A DNA stretch of 64,000 bases. It comes from Thioalkalivibrio sp. K90mix. GTDB taxonomy: Bacteria; Pseudomonadota; Gammaproteobacteria; Ectothiorhodospirales; Ectothiorhodospiraceae. The translations under genes and the position numbers were made by a program. Under the pieces are notes generated by a model. The model was not told the origin of the DNA, made no database searches, and saw only the letters and a list, made by a program, of their open reading frames with translations. Location: assembly GCF_000025545.1 (NCBI RefSeq), contig NC_013889.1, positions 799,501-863,500 of the forward strand, read 5' to 3'. Below are positions 33,883 to 42,427 of the stretch, in pieces (the stretch's first letter is position 1; each line of letters opens with the position of its first letter).

Positions 33883-34560
33883 TTACCGGGCGAGCCACTG
33901 GGTGTCGAGGGGGGTGTTGAAGGTCTCCTCGACGCGGCGCAGGTAGTAGAGCATGTCGACGGGCAGGTTGATGCCGTCGTGCATTTGCAGCGGGTAGAGG
34001 TCGGCGGCGATCACGCAGTCGGCGATGGACGGGTGGCCGAGATAGAAGCGACTGGCCGCCAGGTGCTTGGCCAGTTCCGGCAGGCGGCTCAGCTTTGCCA
34101 GCTGGTTGTAGCCGTCGTACCGGTCGTTGGCGAGTTCTTCCAGCGACAGGCCGAAGCGGTGCTGCACCTGGGCCTTGTAGTCGGCCAGGGCCTCGGCGCT
34201 TTCGCCGATTCCGTGAAAGCCCGGCGCCAGCGGGGCGTAGAGCCGGTCCAGCACGATTTCCACCTTGGCGCGCCAGTCCACCAGGGCCTGCCAGGCGTCC
34301 TCGGCGATCACGCCGTCGGACAGTGGCTCGTCGCTCGGGAACAGCTGGTCGATATCCCGTAACGCCGTGAGCGTGTCGGTGTGCAGGGTGCCGTCATCGG
34401 TCTGCAGGATCGGCGACTGGCGGGCCACGCCCAGCTCGAAGAAGGTCTCGTCGTCGAACCAGTCCAGCGCGTGGGTCTCCAGCGCGACACCCTTGTAGCC
34501 GCAGGCCAGGCGCAGGCGGTCGGCCTTCGCGTCGTGCGGGAAGTGGTAGAGCGTGGCCAC
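33883..34560 (-). CDS. Glutathione S-transferase family protein
   Basis: A 225-residue protein with an N-terminal thioredoxin-like domain (ATLYHFPHDAKADRLRLAC, then the SPILQTDDG turn with the cis-Pro and the following Asp-Asp) and an all-helical C-terminal domain (about residues 85-220, with SIADCVIAADLYPL). This is the GST fold. No clear catalytic Ser or Cys is evident in the first turn. The substrate is unknown. It lies four bases downstream of the EVE gene in the same direction. Confidence 0.85.
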   Translation of the reverse strand: MATLYHFPHDAKADRLRLACGYKGVALETHALDWFDDETFFELGVARQSPILQTDDGTLHTDTLTALRDIDQLFPSDEPLSDGVIAEDAWQALVDWRAKVEIVLDRLYAPLAPGFHGIGESAEALADYKAQVQHRFGLSLEELANDRYDGYNQLAKLSRLPELAKHLAASRFYLGHPSIADCVIAADLYPLQMHDGINLPVDMLYYLRRVEETFNTPLDTQWLAR

Positions 34561-34564
34561 CCGG

Positions 34565-35029
34565 TTACTTCCCGCGCTGGGCGTGGCTCAGGATGAAGTC
34601 CCACTGCTCCTGGGTGATCGGCATGACCGACAGGCGGTTGCCGCGGCGCACCAGCGGGCAGTCCTCGAGCTGCGGCTGCTGTTTCAGCCAGTCGAGGGTG
34701 ATGATGTCGCCGAATTTTTCCTCGAACGCGACGTCCACCCGCAGCCAGCGCGGGTTATCCGGGTCGCTCTTCGGATCGTAGTGCGGGTCCTCGGGGTCGA
34801 AGGCGCAGGAGTCCGGGTAGGCCTCCTTCTCGATGCGCAGGATGCCGACAATGCCCGGCGGCTTGGCGTTGGAGTGGTAGAAGAAGGCCAGATCCCCCTT
34901 CTTCATCTCGTCGCGCATCATGTTGCGCACCTGGTAGTTGCGGATGCCGTCCCAGGGCTCCACGCCCACGCGTTCCAGGTCGGCGATGCTGAACTCGTCG
35001 GGCTCGGATTTCATCAGCCAGTAGGCCAT
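34565..35029 (-). CDS. EVE-domain protein
   Basis: A 154-residue EVE (PUA-like) domain protein: MAYWLMKSEPDEFSIADL at the start, WDGIRNYQVRNMM, GDLAFFYHSNAKPPGIVG and a C-terminal LSVMPITQEQWDFIL. EVE proteins bind modified bases in RNA or DNA; bacterial copies are widespread housekeeping genes. AAGGAAA precedes the ATG at 35029, so the longer open frame upstream is not used. It lies about 30 bases downstream of the 5-formyl-THF cyclo-ligase gene. Confidence 0.92.
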   Translation of the reverse strand: MAYWLMKSEPDEFSIADLERVGVEPWDGIRNYQVRNMMRDEMKKGDLAFFYHSNAKPPGIVGILRIEKEAYPDSCAFDPEDPHYDPKSDPDNPRWLRVDVAFEEKFGDIITLDWLKQQPQLEDCPLVRRGNRLSVMPITQEQWDFILSHAQRGK

Positions 35030-35061
35030 GCGGTTTCCTTGTGCCGGCTCGGGCGTGTGGG

Positions 35062-35697
35062 TCAGGTGTGCGTATTGTGCCGCGCGCGGCGGGTCAGTGC
35101 ATGCCAGCCGTCCTCCGTGACCACGCCGTCCAGCGGCACGTCCCATGGCTGGCTGGGGAGGGCCTCGACTCCCTGCAGGGCATGGGCCACGCCGATCAGC
35201 TTGGGGCGGCGGATACCGAAGCGGCGGCGGGCGAAGTAGCGGTCGTAGTAGCCCGCACCCATCCCCATGCGGTTGCCGGCGTGGTCGAACGCGACCAGCG
35301 GCAGCAGTACCACCTGCATCTCGCGGCGCCAGATACGCGGGGCATCGGGGCAGGGCTCGGCGATGCCGAACCCGTTGTGACAAAGCGGCGCGTCCGGCTC
35401 CCAGGCGTGGAAGTGCATGCGTCCGGGGCGTTTGGCATCCATCACCGGCAGGGCAATGCGGGTGCCGCGTCGGGCCAGGGCCACGGTCAGGGGGGTCAGA
35501 TCCACCTCGCCGCGCAGGCCCCGGTAAGCGCCGATGCAATACGGCTGCCAGCGCTGGAACCAGCGCAGCAGGTGGTCGCAGATCAGGGCGGAATGAATCT
35601 CCAGTCGCTCGTCGGACAGCGCGGCGCGCTCGCGGCGCAGGCGCAGCCGTAGCTGGCGCAGTTCGTCAGGCGTGAAGGAGGTCTCGTCCCTGGACAT
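35062..35697 (-). CDS. ygfA: 5-formyltetrahydrofolate cyclo-ligase
   Basis: Converts 5-formyl-THF to 5,10-methenyl-THF using ATP. The 211-residue protein has the family signature GMGAGYYDRYFA (about residues 158-169), the substrate loop LPLVAFDHAGNR, and a basic N-terminal helix (LRQLRLRLRRERAAL). I start at MSRDETSF (35697). In E. coli this gene lies directly downstream of 6S RNA and is co-transcribed with it; the same order is seen here with 6S RNA ending about 20 bases upstream. Confidence 0.93.
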   Translation of the reverse strand: MSRDETSFTPDELRQLRLRLRRERAALSDERLEIHSALICDHLLRWFQRWQPYCIGAYRGLRGEVDLTPLTVALARRGTRIALPVMDAKRPGRMHFHAWEPDAPLCHNGFGIAEPCPDAPRIWRREMQVVLLPLVAFDHAGNRMGMGAGYYDRYFARRRFGIRRPKLIGVAHALQGVEALPSQPWDVPLDGVVTEDGWHALTRRARHNTHT

Positions 35698-35717
35698 ACG
35701 ATCCGCAAAAATAATGA

Positions 35718-35913
35718 GGTGGACGCGCCCCGCGGGCGCCGGAGTGACCATCGACCTTGAACCAACGGTTCAGGTGGGAGAAGCCTCCGAATCTTAAGGC
35801 TTTCCGCTCGAAGACGGACATGCGCAACGAAACGGAAGTGCTCGGTCCCGTGGTGAAGAATTAAGGCTCAAGGGTACCACCAGGCCACTTTCGCACGCCG
35901 CAGCGACGCGTCC
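35718..35913 (-). ncRNA. ssrS: 6S RNA
   Basis: A roughly 196-nt RNA on the minus strand, mimicking an open promoter and binding sigma70-RNA polymerase. Conserved elements seen on the minus strand: AAAGCCTTAAGATTC (E. coli GAAGCCTTAAAACTG), and the hairpin CACCTGAACC...GGTTCAAGG (35755-35777), nearly identical to E. coli. The ends pair (GGACGCG at the 5' end with CGCGTCC near the 3' end). CATAAT (35925-35920) gives a -10 element seven bases before the start. It precedes ygfA as in other gammaproteobacteria; zapA is not adjacent. The interval 35698-36134 otherwise holds no gene. End points are estimates. Confidence 0.85.
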
Positions 35914-36134
35914 GGCACCATTATGAACCAATCCCCCGGGGGTGTGCGCAACCATGATCGCAGAATGGTTGCACTATCCATCCTTGTTGAAATCCGGCCG
36001 TGCGGGAGACTCGCCGGTTTGGATGGGTTTTAGCAATCACGCCCGGGTGACGTAGGATTCGCGTTTTCCGGATGGATGCGAGCGGGCGGTGCGCGGATGG
36101 ATGCTGCCCGTTTCCGATTGTGCAGAGGAGCTTT

Positions 36135-37304
36135 ATGGAATCGCCGCAGAAATTGATCCCCGGATACGCCAACGCCAAGGCGACGCGCCGGTATGCGGAA
36201 CACTACATCGCCGAGGGCAAGGCCGCCGAGGGGCACTACAGCGACTTCTCGCGTGCCAAGATGCGCCTGTCCAGCTTGGGCATTGGCACCTTTGGCGGCG
36301 CCGCTACGGCCGAGGTGGATGCTGCGATCTCCGCCATCGTCGCCCGCGGGCTGACCGAGGGTATCAATGTCGTCGACACCGGTGCCCACTACCGCTACGG
36401 CCGTTCGCTGGCGGCCGTTGGGGCAGGCGTGCGCACGGCCCTGGAGGCCGGAGTTCCGCGCGAGGCGATGTTCCTGATCTCCAAGGGCGGGTTTCTGACG
36501 CGGCGCGGCGGGCCGCCGGAGGACATGGATGCCTGGTTCCAGCGCGAGATCGAGTCCCAGGGCATGGGTACGCGGGATGATCTGGCCAAGGGCGCGCACC
36601 TGCTGACGCCAGAGTACATCCACTATCAGATGGAGCTGTCGCGCTCACTGATGGGGGTGGAGACGCTGGATGCCTTCGTCATCGACCAGCCCGAGGTCCA
36701 TATCCACGAGATCGGCAAGGAAGCGACCAACCGCAAGCTGGAGCCGGTGTTCGCGATGCTGGAGCGCGCGGCGCGGGAGAAGAAGATCCGCGCCTACGGG
36801 ATCTCCACGTTCGAGGGCTTCCGCGAGGAGACCGACGCCGCCGTGTTCCAGTCGCTGACCTCCATGCAGGGGCTGGCCGAGCGCGCGGCCCAGGCCGTAA
36901 CCGGCGACGACCACGCCCGGCACCACTTCAAGATCGGGATGCTCCCTTTCAACCAGGTGATGCTGGAAGGCTTTACCCGCTTCAACACCGCGACCGGGCA
37001 GGGCAATGTGGCCAGCCCGCTGCAGGCCGCGCACCAGCTGGAGGTGTATATGTTCGCCTCACACTCCATGCTGAAGGGACACCTCGCCCAGCAGTCGGTG
37101 GAGGTCGTCGAGCAGCAGCTGGCGAACTTGCGCAACCCGGCGCAGCGCGCGATGCAGTTCAACCGTTCCACGCCGGGGTTGGGCACGTCCCTGGTCGGCA
37201 TGAGCACGCCGGAGCACCTGGACGACATGCTGGCGGTGATGTGCGAACCGCTGCTGGAGAAGAAGGCCTACCTCGGGATGTTCAAGAAGGCCGAGGAGGA
37301 ATAA
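36135..37304 (+). CDS. Aldo/keto reductase-like protein with altered active site
   Basis: A 389-residue cytoplasmic protein with an aldo/keto reductase barrel: GIGTFGG near residue 53, VVDTGAHYRYG (Asp and Tyr positions) near 98-108, ISKGGF (Lys) near 117, and the following DAFVIDQPEVHI where family members usually have His in a HxPD form. Here that position is Asp, so classical proton relay is altered. The C-terminal 150 residues are longer than in ordinary members. AGAGGAG precedes the ATG at 36135. Substrate unknown. A REPIN-like doublet follows immediately. Confidence 0.8.
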   Translation: MESPQKLIPGYANAKATRRYAEHYIAEGKAAEGHYSDFSRAKMRLSSLGIGTFGGAATAEVDAAISAIVARGLTEGINVVDTGAHYRYGRSLAAVGAGVRTALEAGVPREAMFLISKGGFLTRRGGPPEDMDAWFQREIESQGMGTRDDLAKGAHLLTPEYIHYQMELSRSLMGVETLDAFVIDQPEVHIHEIGKEATNRKLEPVFAMLERAAREKKIRAYGISTFEGFREETDAAVFQSLTSMQGLAERAAQAVTGDDHARHHFKIGMLPFNQVMLEGFTRFNTATGQGNVASPLQAAHQLEVYMFASHSMLKGHLAQQSVEVVEQQLANLRNPAQRAMQFNRSTPGLGTSLVGMSTPEHLDDMLAVMCEPLLEKKAYLGMFKKAEEE

Positions 37305-37310
37305 CGCCGT

Positions 37311-37386
37311 GTAGGAGCGTGCTTGCACGCGAAGCCCTGCTCGCGTCCGATTTTGGCAGGGGCTTCGCCGGCAAGCCGGCTCCTAC
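37311..37386. repeat. REPIN-like doublet
   Basis: Two inverted REP units: GTAGGAGCGTGCTTGCACGC near 37311 and GCCGGCAAGCCGGCTCCTAC ending at 37386, separated by a short spacer containing GAAGC and GGCTTC. Each unit is itself a small palindrome. The same doublet occurs at 51859-51936. Such elements are mobilised by RAYT transposases, none of which is in this window. Confidence 0.8.
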
Positions 37387-37438
37387 AAGGTTTCCGGAGC
37401 CTCTGCGGTGGTGGAGATTTCATGCACAAGGGTATGAC

Positions 37439-39028
37439 ATGCAGGTTGATCTGAAGGCCCTCGAATTCCCCGCGATCCAGCGTCTGCTGGAGCGCCTGAC
37501 CGCGACGCCCTACGGCGCGGATGCCGCGCGCGGGCTGGAACCGGCACCGAATCTGGATGCGGCCCGCGCACTGCAGACCGCGGTGACGGTCGCGCGCCGA
37601 CGTCTGGATGCCGGCACCCTGCCGCGGCTGGGGCAGCTGCCGGATGTGCGCGCGGCCCTGCGTCAGGCCTCCAATCCGGGCTCGGCGCTGCCGGTGCAGG
37701 CCCTGCACAACCTGCAGACCATCATGCGCCAAGCCCGCGAGCTGGCGGATCAGCTGGCGGATACGCCCGAGATCTATCCGGCGGACCTGAACAAGCTGTA
37801 CCCACCCGAGGGGCTGGAAGAACGACTGTCGGCATGCCTGAACCCCGGCGGGTCGCTGCGCGAGGACGCGAGCCCCTCGCTGATCGAGGCCTTCGAGCAG
37901 CGCGGACGCCTGCGCGAGGAGGTCGAGGCGGTGGTGAAAAAGCGCCTGGCGGCCTCCGATGTCGCGCAAAAGGGCGAGGATGCCTTGAAGGTGCAGTGGC
38001 ACCAGGAGCGCGCGGTGATGGTGCTGCGTGGCGAGGCGGCGAATGCGGTCAAGGGCGTGCGTCGTGGCACCGCGATGGGCGGGCGTGACCAGATCGTCGA
38101 GCCGATCGAGGCGGTGCCGCTGAACAACCAGCTGGATACGGTCAACGGCCAGATCAACACCGAACAGCAGCGCCTGCTGCGCGAGCTGACCGACGTGGTG
38201 CGCCAGTATGGCGAGCCGCTGGAACTGATGCTGACCGCGTTGACCTGGATCGACCTGGCGTCCGCCGCCGCGCAGCTCTCGGCACAGATGAATGCCCATG
38301 CCCCGCGGCTGGAGGCGGAGGCCGGGGTGGAACTGATCGAGGCCTATCACCCGCTCCTGCTGTTGCAGTTCGCCGAGGGCAACGGGCCGCAGCCGGTGCC
38401 GCTGTCCATCCGGCTGGATGGCGAGCAGCCGCTGCTGCTGATTACCGGACCGAACACCGGCGGCAAGACGGTCGCGCTGAAGACGCTCGGGCTGCTGGTC
38501 ACCATGGCCTGGTGCGGGCTGCATATCCCGGCCGAGCAGGACTGTCGCATCGGGCGTTTCGATCGGGTGATGGTCGATGTCGGCGACCACCAGAGCCTGT
38601 TCCACCACCTCTCGACCTTCGCCGGGCATGTGGAGGTCCTGAAACGTATCCTCGACCACGCCGGGCCGGAGAGCCTGATCCTGCTGGACGAGTTGGGTAC
38701 GGGCACCGACCCGGACGAGGGTGCGGCGCTGGCGATGGCGATGCTGGACGAGCTGCGCGCGCGTGGTACGCGCGGGATCGTGAATACCCATCTGGCGCCC
38801 CTGAAGGACTACGCCGCCCAGCACGCGGGCATCGTGAACGCCTCGATGCAGTTCGACGCCGAGACGCTGTCCCCGACCTACCGGCTGCTGATCGGCGAGC
38901 CGGGTGTGTCGTTCGGCCTTACGATTGCCGAGAAGAACGGGCTGCCGCCCCAGCTGGTTGCCCGCGCGCGCGAGCATTTCGCCGAACTCCCCACCGCCCA
39001 GGCCGGGGGCGATGCCGGCAAGGCCTGA
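37439..39028 (+). CDS. MutS2-like ATPase without the Smr nuclease domain
   Basis: A 529-residue MutS-family ATPase. An N-terminal helical core (about residues 1-310) precedes the ABC-type ATPase: Walker A GPNTGGKT (about 338-345), Walker B LILLDELGTGTDPDEGAALA (about 411), and VNTHLAPLKDYA after it. Typical MutS2 proteins are about 780 residues with C-terminal KOW and Smr endonuclease domains; here the protein ends about 65 residues after the ATPase. It would thus act as a structure-binding ATPase lacking its own nuclease. I chose ATG 37439 (MQVDLKALEFP) because MutS2 proteins begin this way; the frame upstream is the REPIN region. The next gene is convergent. Confidence 0.82.
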   Translation: MQVDLKALEFPAIQRLLERLTATPYGADAARGLEPAPNLDAARALQTAVTVARRRLDAGTLPRLGQLPDVRAALRQASNPGSALPVQALHNLQTIMRQARELADQLADTPEIYPADLNKLYPPEGLEERLSACLNPGGSLREDASPSLIEAFEQRGRLREEVEAVVKKRLAASDVAQKGEDALKVQWHQERAVMVLRGEAANAVKGVRRGTAMGGRDQIVEPIEAVPLNNQLDTVNGQINTEQQRLLRELTDVVRQYGEPLELMLTALTWIDLASAAAQLSAQMNAHAPRLEAEAGVELIEAYHPLLLLQFAEGNGPQPVPLSIRLDGEQPLLLITGPNTGGKTVALKTLGLLVTMAWCGLHIPAEQDCRIGRFDRVMVDVGDHQSLFHHLSTFAGHVEVLKRILDHAGPESLILLDELGTGTDPDEGAALAMAMLDELRARGTRGIVNTHLAPLKDYAAQHAGIVNASMQFDAETLSPTYRLLIGEPGVSFGLTIAEKNGLPPQLVARAREHFAELPTAQAGGDAGKA

Positions 39029-39043
39029 GCCCCGGGCAAGGCG

Positions 39044-39613
39044 TTACCACATGAGGTCGTCGGGGACGACGTAGTCCTTGTACGGGTCGTCGGGATCGGG
39101 CTCGGGGTCTCCGCTTTCCTCGGCCGGGATGACCAGCGGCCATTCGCCATCACGCTCGCGGATCTTGTCCGCGATCTCGCGCGGGATTACACGGAAACCC
39201 TTGCTCGGGTGGAGCTCCAGGCCGGCCAGCGCCGCGCGGCCGTCGACCAGGCGCTTGCGGGTGTCCTCGGTCACCGGCAGGTGACGGACCTGCCCGTCGA
39301 ACTGGAAGTGATAGTCGATGGCGGCGTCGCCGGTGGGGATCGGGGCCAGGTGCTGGTTCACCAGCTCGCGAATCTGCGCCCGGCGCGCGCGGCGTTCGGC
39401 CCTTTCCTGTCGTTCCTGGTTCTTCTCCCGCGAGCGCCGGGCCTGCTCGGCCTGGCGGGCTGCGGCGGCACTGGCCTCGGCGTCGGCGGGCTTGCCCTTT
39501 TTCTTTTTCGGTTGTGTCTTCTGGGCCTTGTGCTTCTGGCTCTTGGCCTTGCGCACCTGTTTTTCGTCCACCAGCCCGGCCTTCAGGAGCTGGTTGCGCA
39601 GATCGTCCGACAT
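39044..39613 (-). CDS. DUF2058 family protein (YaiL-like)
   Basis: A 189-residue protein beginning MSDDLRNQLLKAGLVDEKQ, with a Lys/Arg/Gln-rich charged region (about residues 20-80) and a C-terminal domain containing YHFQFDGQVRHLPVTEDTRKRLVDG. This is the DUF2058/YaiL family, probably nucleoprotein-associated or RNA-related; no function is established. The start follows from homology; the longer open frame upstream overlaps the next gene. It is convergent with the MutS2-like gene. Confidence 0.88.
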   Translation of the reverse strand: MSDDLRNQLLKAGLVDEKQVRKAKSQKHKAQKTQPKKKKGKPADAEASAAAARQAEQARRSREKNQERQERAERRARRAQIRELVNQHLAPIPTGDAAIDYHFQFDGQVRHLPVTEDTRKRLVDGRAALAGLELHPSKGFRVIPREIADKIRERDGEWPLVIPAEESGDPEPDPDDPYKDYVVPDDLMW

Positions 39614-39660
39614 GCCGCTTGCCTGTAGAAAATGTGCCGGGAGGATAGCCCGAACGCGGT

Positions 39661-40149
39661 CTATGTGCAGCCGCCCGGTTCGTGGCCCGCGGTGAGATCG
39701 GGTAGTCCGTCGCGAATCTCGGCCTCGGGGAGGGCTGGAAACAGCAGGTGTATGCGCCGGGGAACGTCGGGGTTGCTGCCCGGGTGCCCGAGATGTTGCG
39801 CTTGTTGGCAGAGGCGAAGTGCACTGGTCCGCTCGCATGCGATCTCGAGTTCCTTTGCGGCGCCATACAACGCTTGGCGATGTGGCTCTGATGCAATGGG
39901 CTTGAGTCGACGACGCAGTCGGCGGACGCGCTCGGTGGCCTGCACTTGCCAGGCCGCTGCATCGCGCGCAAGCCGCTTCCAGTCGCTTGCTGGCATGCCG
40001 CCGGGGTACCACAGCGCGAACAGCGCGAGAATGACATTCACCGCATGTGCATCCTGCCAGTGCAGCAGGCGGTTGCGGGCCGGCGCATAGTCCCAGCGGC
40101 CCAGGGCGAATTTCCAGAAGGTGTCGAACCCGTGAGTGGGTTCAGGCAC
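39661..40149 (-). CDS. TIGR02444 family protein
   Basis: A 162-residue protein with the family feature of an N-terminal FWKFALGRWDY element followed by HAVNVILALFALWYPG, which matches TIGR02444 of gammaproteobacteria. The function is unknown. Its start codon lies inside the end of the FNR gene (8-base overlap), so it is translationally coupled to that regulator. The C-terminal half is helical and basic. Confidence 0.75.
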   Translation of the reverse strand: MPEPTHGFDTFWKFALGRWDYAPARNRLLHWQDAHAVNVILALFALWYPGGMPASDWKRLARDAAAWQVQATERVRRLRRRLKPIASEPHRQALYGAAKELEIACERTSALRLCQQAQHLGHPGSNPDVPRRIHLLFPALPEAEIRDGLPDLTAGHEPGGCT

Positions 40150-40873
40150 TGCTGGCGGCAGGCGTAAAGGTCACGCCGGCGGTATTGCGCAGGCTGTTGG
40201 GTTCGAGGATCTCGAGATCCCGGGTGCGGAGGCTGATCACGCCCTGTTTGCGCAATTGCGTGAACAGGCGGCTGATGGTCTCCTGGGTCAGCCCGAGGTG
40301 ATTGGCGATGTCGGCGCGCGACATCGGCAGATAGAAGCGTTCGGGGGACAGACCACGCGCACGGTGCCGTTCGGACAGCGTCACCAGGAAAGTGGCCAGA
40401 CGCTGCTCCGCCGTGCGCTGTCCCAGCAGGGTGTGCAGGCTTTCGTCCTGGGCCAGCTCCTTGCTCATCACCTTCATCATGTGCTGGCGAAAGGTCGGGA
40501 GTCGGTCGGCGAGGTCGTCCACATGGGCGTAGGGGACGGCGCAGACACTGGTGGATTCCAGCGCCACTGCACTGACTGGATGCTTGCCGGAATGGATTGC
40601 GTCTAGCCCCAGGAGATCGCCAGCGAAGGCGAATCCAGTGATCTGTTCGGTGCCGTCGTCGCTGATCAGCACCGCTTTCAGTGCGCCTGTTCGGACGGCG
40701 AACAGGGTTTCGAAGCGTTCGCCCATATTGAACAGCAGTGCCCCCTTCTCGATCGGACGGCGCTGTTGAACAATCTCGTCGAGTTGCCAGAGTTCATTTT
40801 GTGGTAGGCCCATCGGCAGGCAGAGCTGGCGCAGGGTGCAGTGTTCGCAGGCTTGGGTCGGACGCAGTGTCAT
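40142..40873 (-). CDS. fnr: FNR/Anr-type oxygen-sensing transcription regulator
   Basis: A 243-residue Crp-family regulator. The four iron-sulfur ligands are present: Cys9, Cys12 and Cys18 in ACEHCTLRQLC, and Cys111 in TSVCAVPY, corresponding to C20, C23, C29 and C122 of E. coli FNR. The C-terminal winged helix has MSRADIANHLGLTQETISRLFTQL, including the FNR-type recognition residues (E-xx-SR). It would control the switch to microoxic or anaerobic respiration. It is divergent from cfa across about 200 bases; I found no perfect TTGAT-N4-ATCAA site there. Confidence 0.94.
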   Translation of the reverse strand: MTLRPTQACEHCTLRQLCLPMGLPQNELWQLDEIVQQRRPIEKGALLFNMGERFETLFAVRTGALKAVLISDDGTEQITGFAFAGDLLGLDAIHSGKHPVSAVALESTSVCAVPYAHVDDLADRLPTFRQHMMKVMSKELAQDESLHTLLGQRTAEQRLATFLVTLSERHRARGLSPERFYLPMSRADIANHLGLTQETISRLFTQLRKQGVISLRTRDLEILEPNSLRNTAGVTFTPAASSA

Positions 40874-41078
40874 GTGCTCAGGTTAGCGGTTTTGGCGTCA
40901 GAGAGGGAAGGCGTCTGTTGGCCCTGGATGGAGGTTGCTCGTATGAGGAATTCCGTTATTGTGAGTGTGGAACCTTTTGGGGTAGCAGGGATCAGCCAAT
41001 TCAGAGGCTTGCGACGAAGCGAGTGCGATATTTAGACTCTGTTTAATATAGCAGAGGATTCGCAGGGGAAGGGACGCA

Positions 41079-42317
41079 ATGATCGAACGGATGCTGAACG
41101 AATACATGCGCCACGGCACGCTGATCCTGCGCGAGCCGAACGGGAGTGAGCGCCGTTTCGGGCAGGGGGCACCCGAGATAACACTGCAGGTCCATGATCG
41201 GGCGGCTCTGAAGCGCATCGCGCGCGATCCCGGGTTCCAGCTGGGCGAGACCTACATGGACGGGCTCTGGTCGCCGGGACCCGAGGGCATCCGGGTGTTT
41301 CTGGATGTGGTGATGCGCAATTTTGCGCCCAGGTTCCAGCGTCGAGTGCATCCGCTGGTGTGCATGTTTCGTGCGATCCTCGAGCAGGGCAACCGTATCG
41401 CGCGCAGCTACCAGAACATCTCGCATCATTACGACGTGGACGAGTGGTTGTTCCGCCGTTTCCTTGACGAGGGCATGTTCTATAGCTGCGCCTATTTCGA
41501 GCGACCGGACATGAGCCTGGAGGAGGCCCAGCAGGCCAAGTGCGCGATGTTGCGCAAGAAGCTGGTGCTGGAGCCCGGTCAGCGGGTGCTGGATATCGGC
41601 TGCGGCTGGGGCGGGCTGGCCTTTCACCTGGCCGAGAACGCCGATGTCCAGGTGGACGGAATTACTCTGTCGCGGGAGCAACTGCGAGTGGCCCAGGCGG
41701 AGGCGAAGCGCCGCGGCCTGGACGATCGCGTGCGCTTTTTCTATCAGGACTACCGCGAACACGACGACCAGTACGACCGGGTCGTCAGTGTCGGCATGTT
41801 CGAGCATGTCGGCGTGCCCAATTACGGCACCTTCTTCCAGCGCGTGAACGATCTGCTTAAGGACGATGGTGTGGCGGTCCTGCACACGATTGGCCGCCAG
41901 GGCCCTCCGGGCACCACCAACCCCTGGTTGAGCAAGTACATCTTCCCTGGCGGTTACACCCCGGCACTGTCCGAGGTGATGGAGGCACTGGAACCGACTC
42001 CGCTGCATACCACCGATATCGAGTTCTGGCGGCTGCACTATGCGGAGACGCTCGCCGAGTGGTATCGGCGATTCCAGAACATTCGCGCCGAGGCGGTGGA
42101 ACATTTCGATGAGCGCTTCTGCCGCATGTGGGAGTTCTATCTGGCCAGTTGCGAGGCGACCTTCCGCTGGTGGCGTCAGGTGGTCTTCCATATCCAGGTG
42201 GCCAAGCAGCAGGATGCCGTGCCGCTGACCCGCGACTATCTGTATGCCGACGAGGTGCCCGAGGTGGTTTCGACGCCGCCGGGGGAGGCGGCCGCCCAGG
42301 GCCGCAGTGCCGCGTAA
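41079..42317 (+). CDS. cfa: Cyclopropane-fatty-acyl-phospholipid synthase
   Basis: A 412-residue SAM-dependent enzyme that adds a methylene bridge to unsaturated phospholipid acyl chains, stabilising membranes. Motif I is VLDIGCGWGGLAFHLA (about residues 170-185), preceded by SHHYDVDEWLFRRFLDEGMFYSCAYFE, the conserved bicarbonate/substrate region, with TLSREQLRVAQ after it. EFWRLHYAETLAEWYRRF and FYLASCEATFRW are typical C-terminal elements. AAGGGA precedes the ATG. An AT-rich stretch (TTTAATATA near 41040) upstream may be its -10 region. Confidence 0.94.
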   Translation: MIERMLNEYMRHGTLILREPNGSERRFGQGAPEITLQVHDRAALKRIARDPGFQLGETYMDGLWSPGPEGIRVFLDVVMRNFAPRFQRRVHPLVCMFRAILEQGNRIARSYQNISHHYDVDEWLFRRFLDEGMFYSCAYFERPDMSLEEAQQAKCAMLRKKLVLEPGQRVLDIGCGWGGLAFHLAENADVQVDGITLSREQLRVAQAEAKRRGLDDRVRFFYQDYREHDDQYDRVVSVGMFEHVGVPNYGTFFQRVNDLLKDDGVAVLHTIGRQGPPGTTNPWLSKYIFPGGYTPALSEVMEALEPTPLHTTDIEFWRLHYAETLAEWYRRFQNIRAEAVEHFDERFCRMWEFYLASCEATFRWWRQVVFHIQVAKQQDAVPLTRDYLYADEVPEVVSTPPGEAAAQGRSAA

Positions 42318-42427
42318 GGATCGCGGACTACTTCCTGGTTCTCTGAGTATTTTTTCCTGACCGGACACCCGCAACCTCTCTGTTTTCCCTACACTTCACG
42401 GAAACGCTGAAGGGGCAGGGACGACGG

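Noticed and set aside
40874-41078. FNR box in the fnr-cfa intergenic region
   Set aside because: No TTGAT-N4-ATCAA-like dyad was found on inspection.
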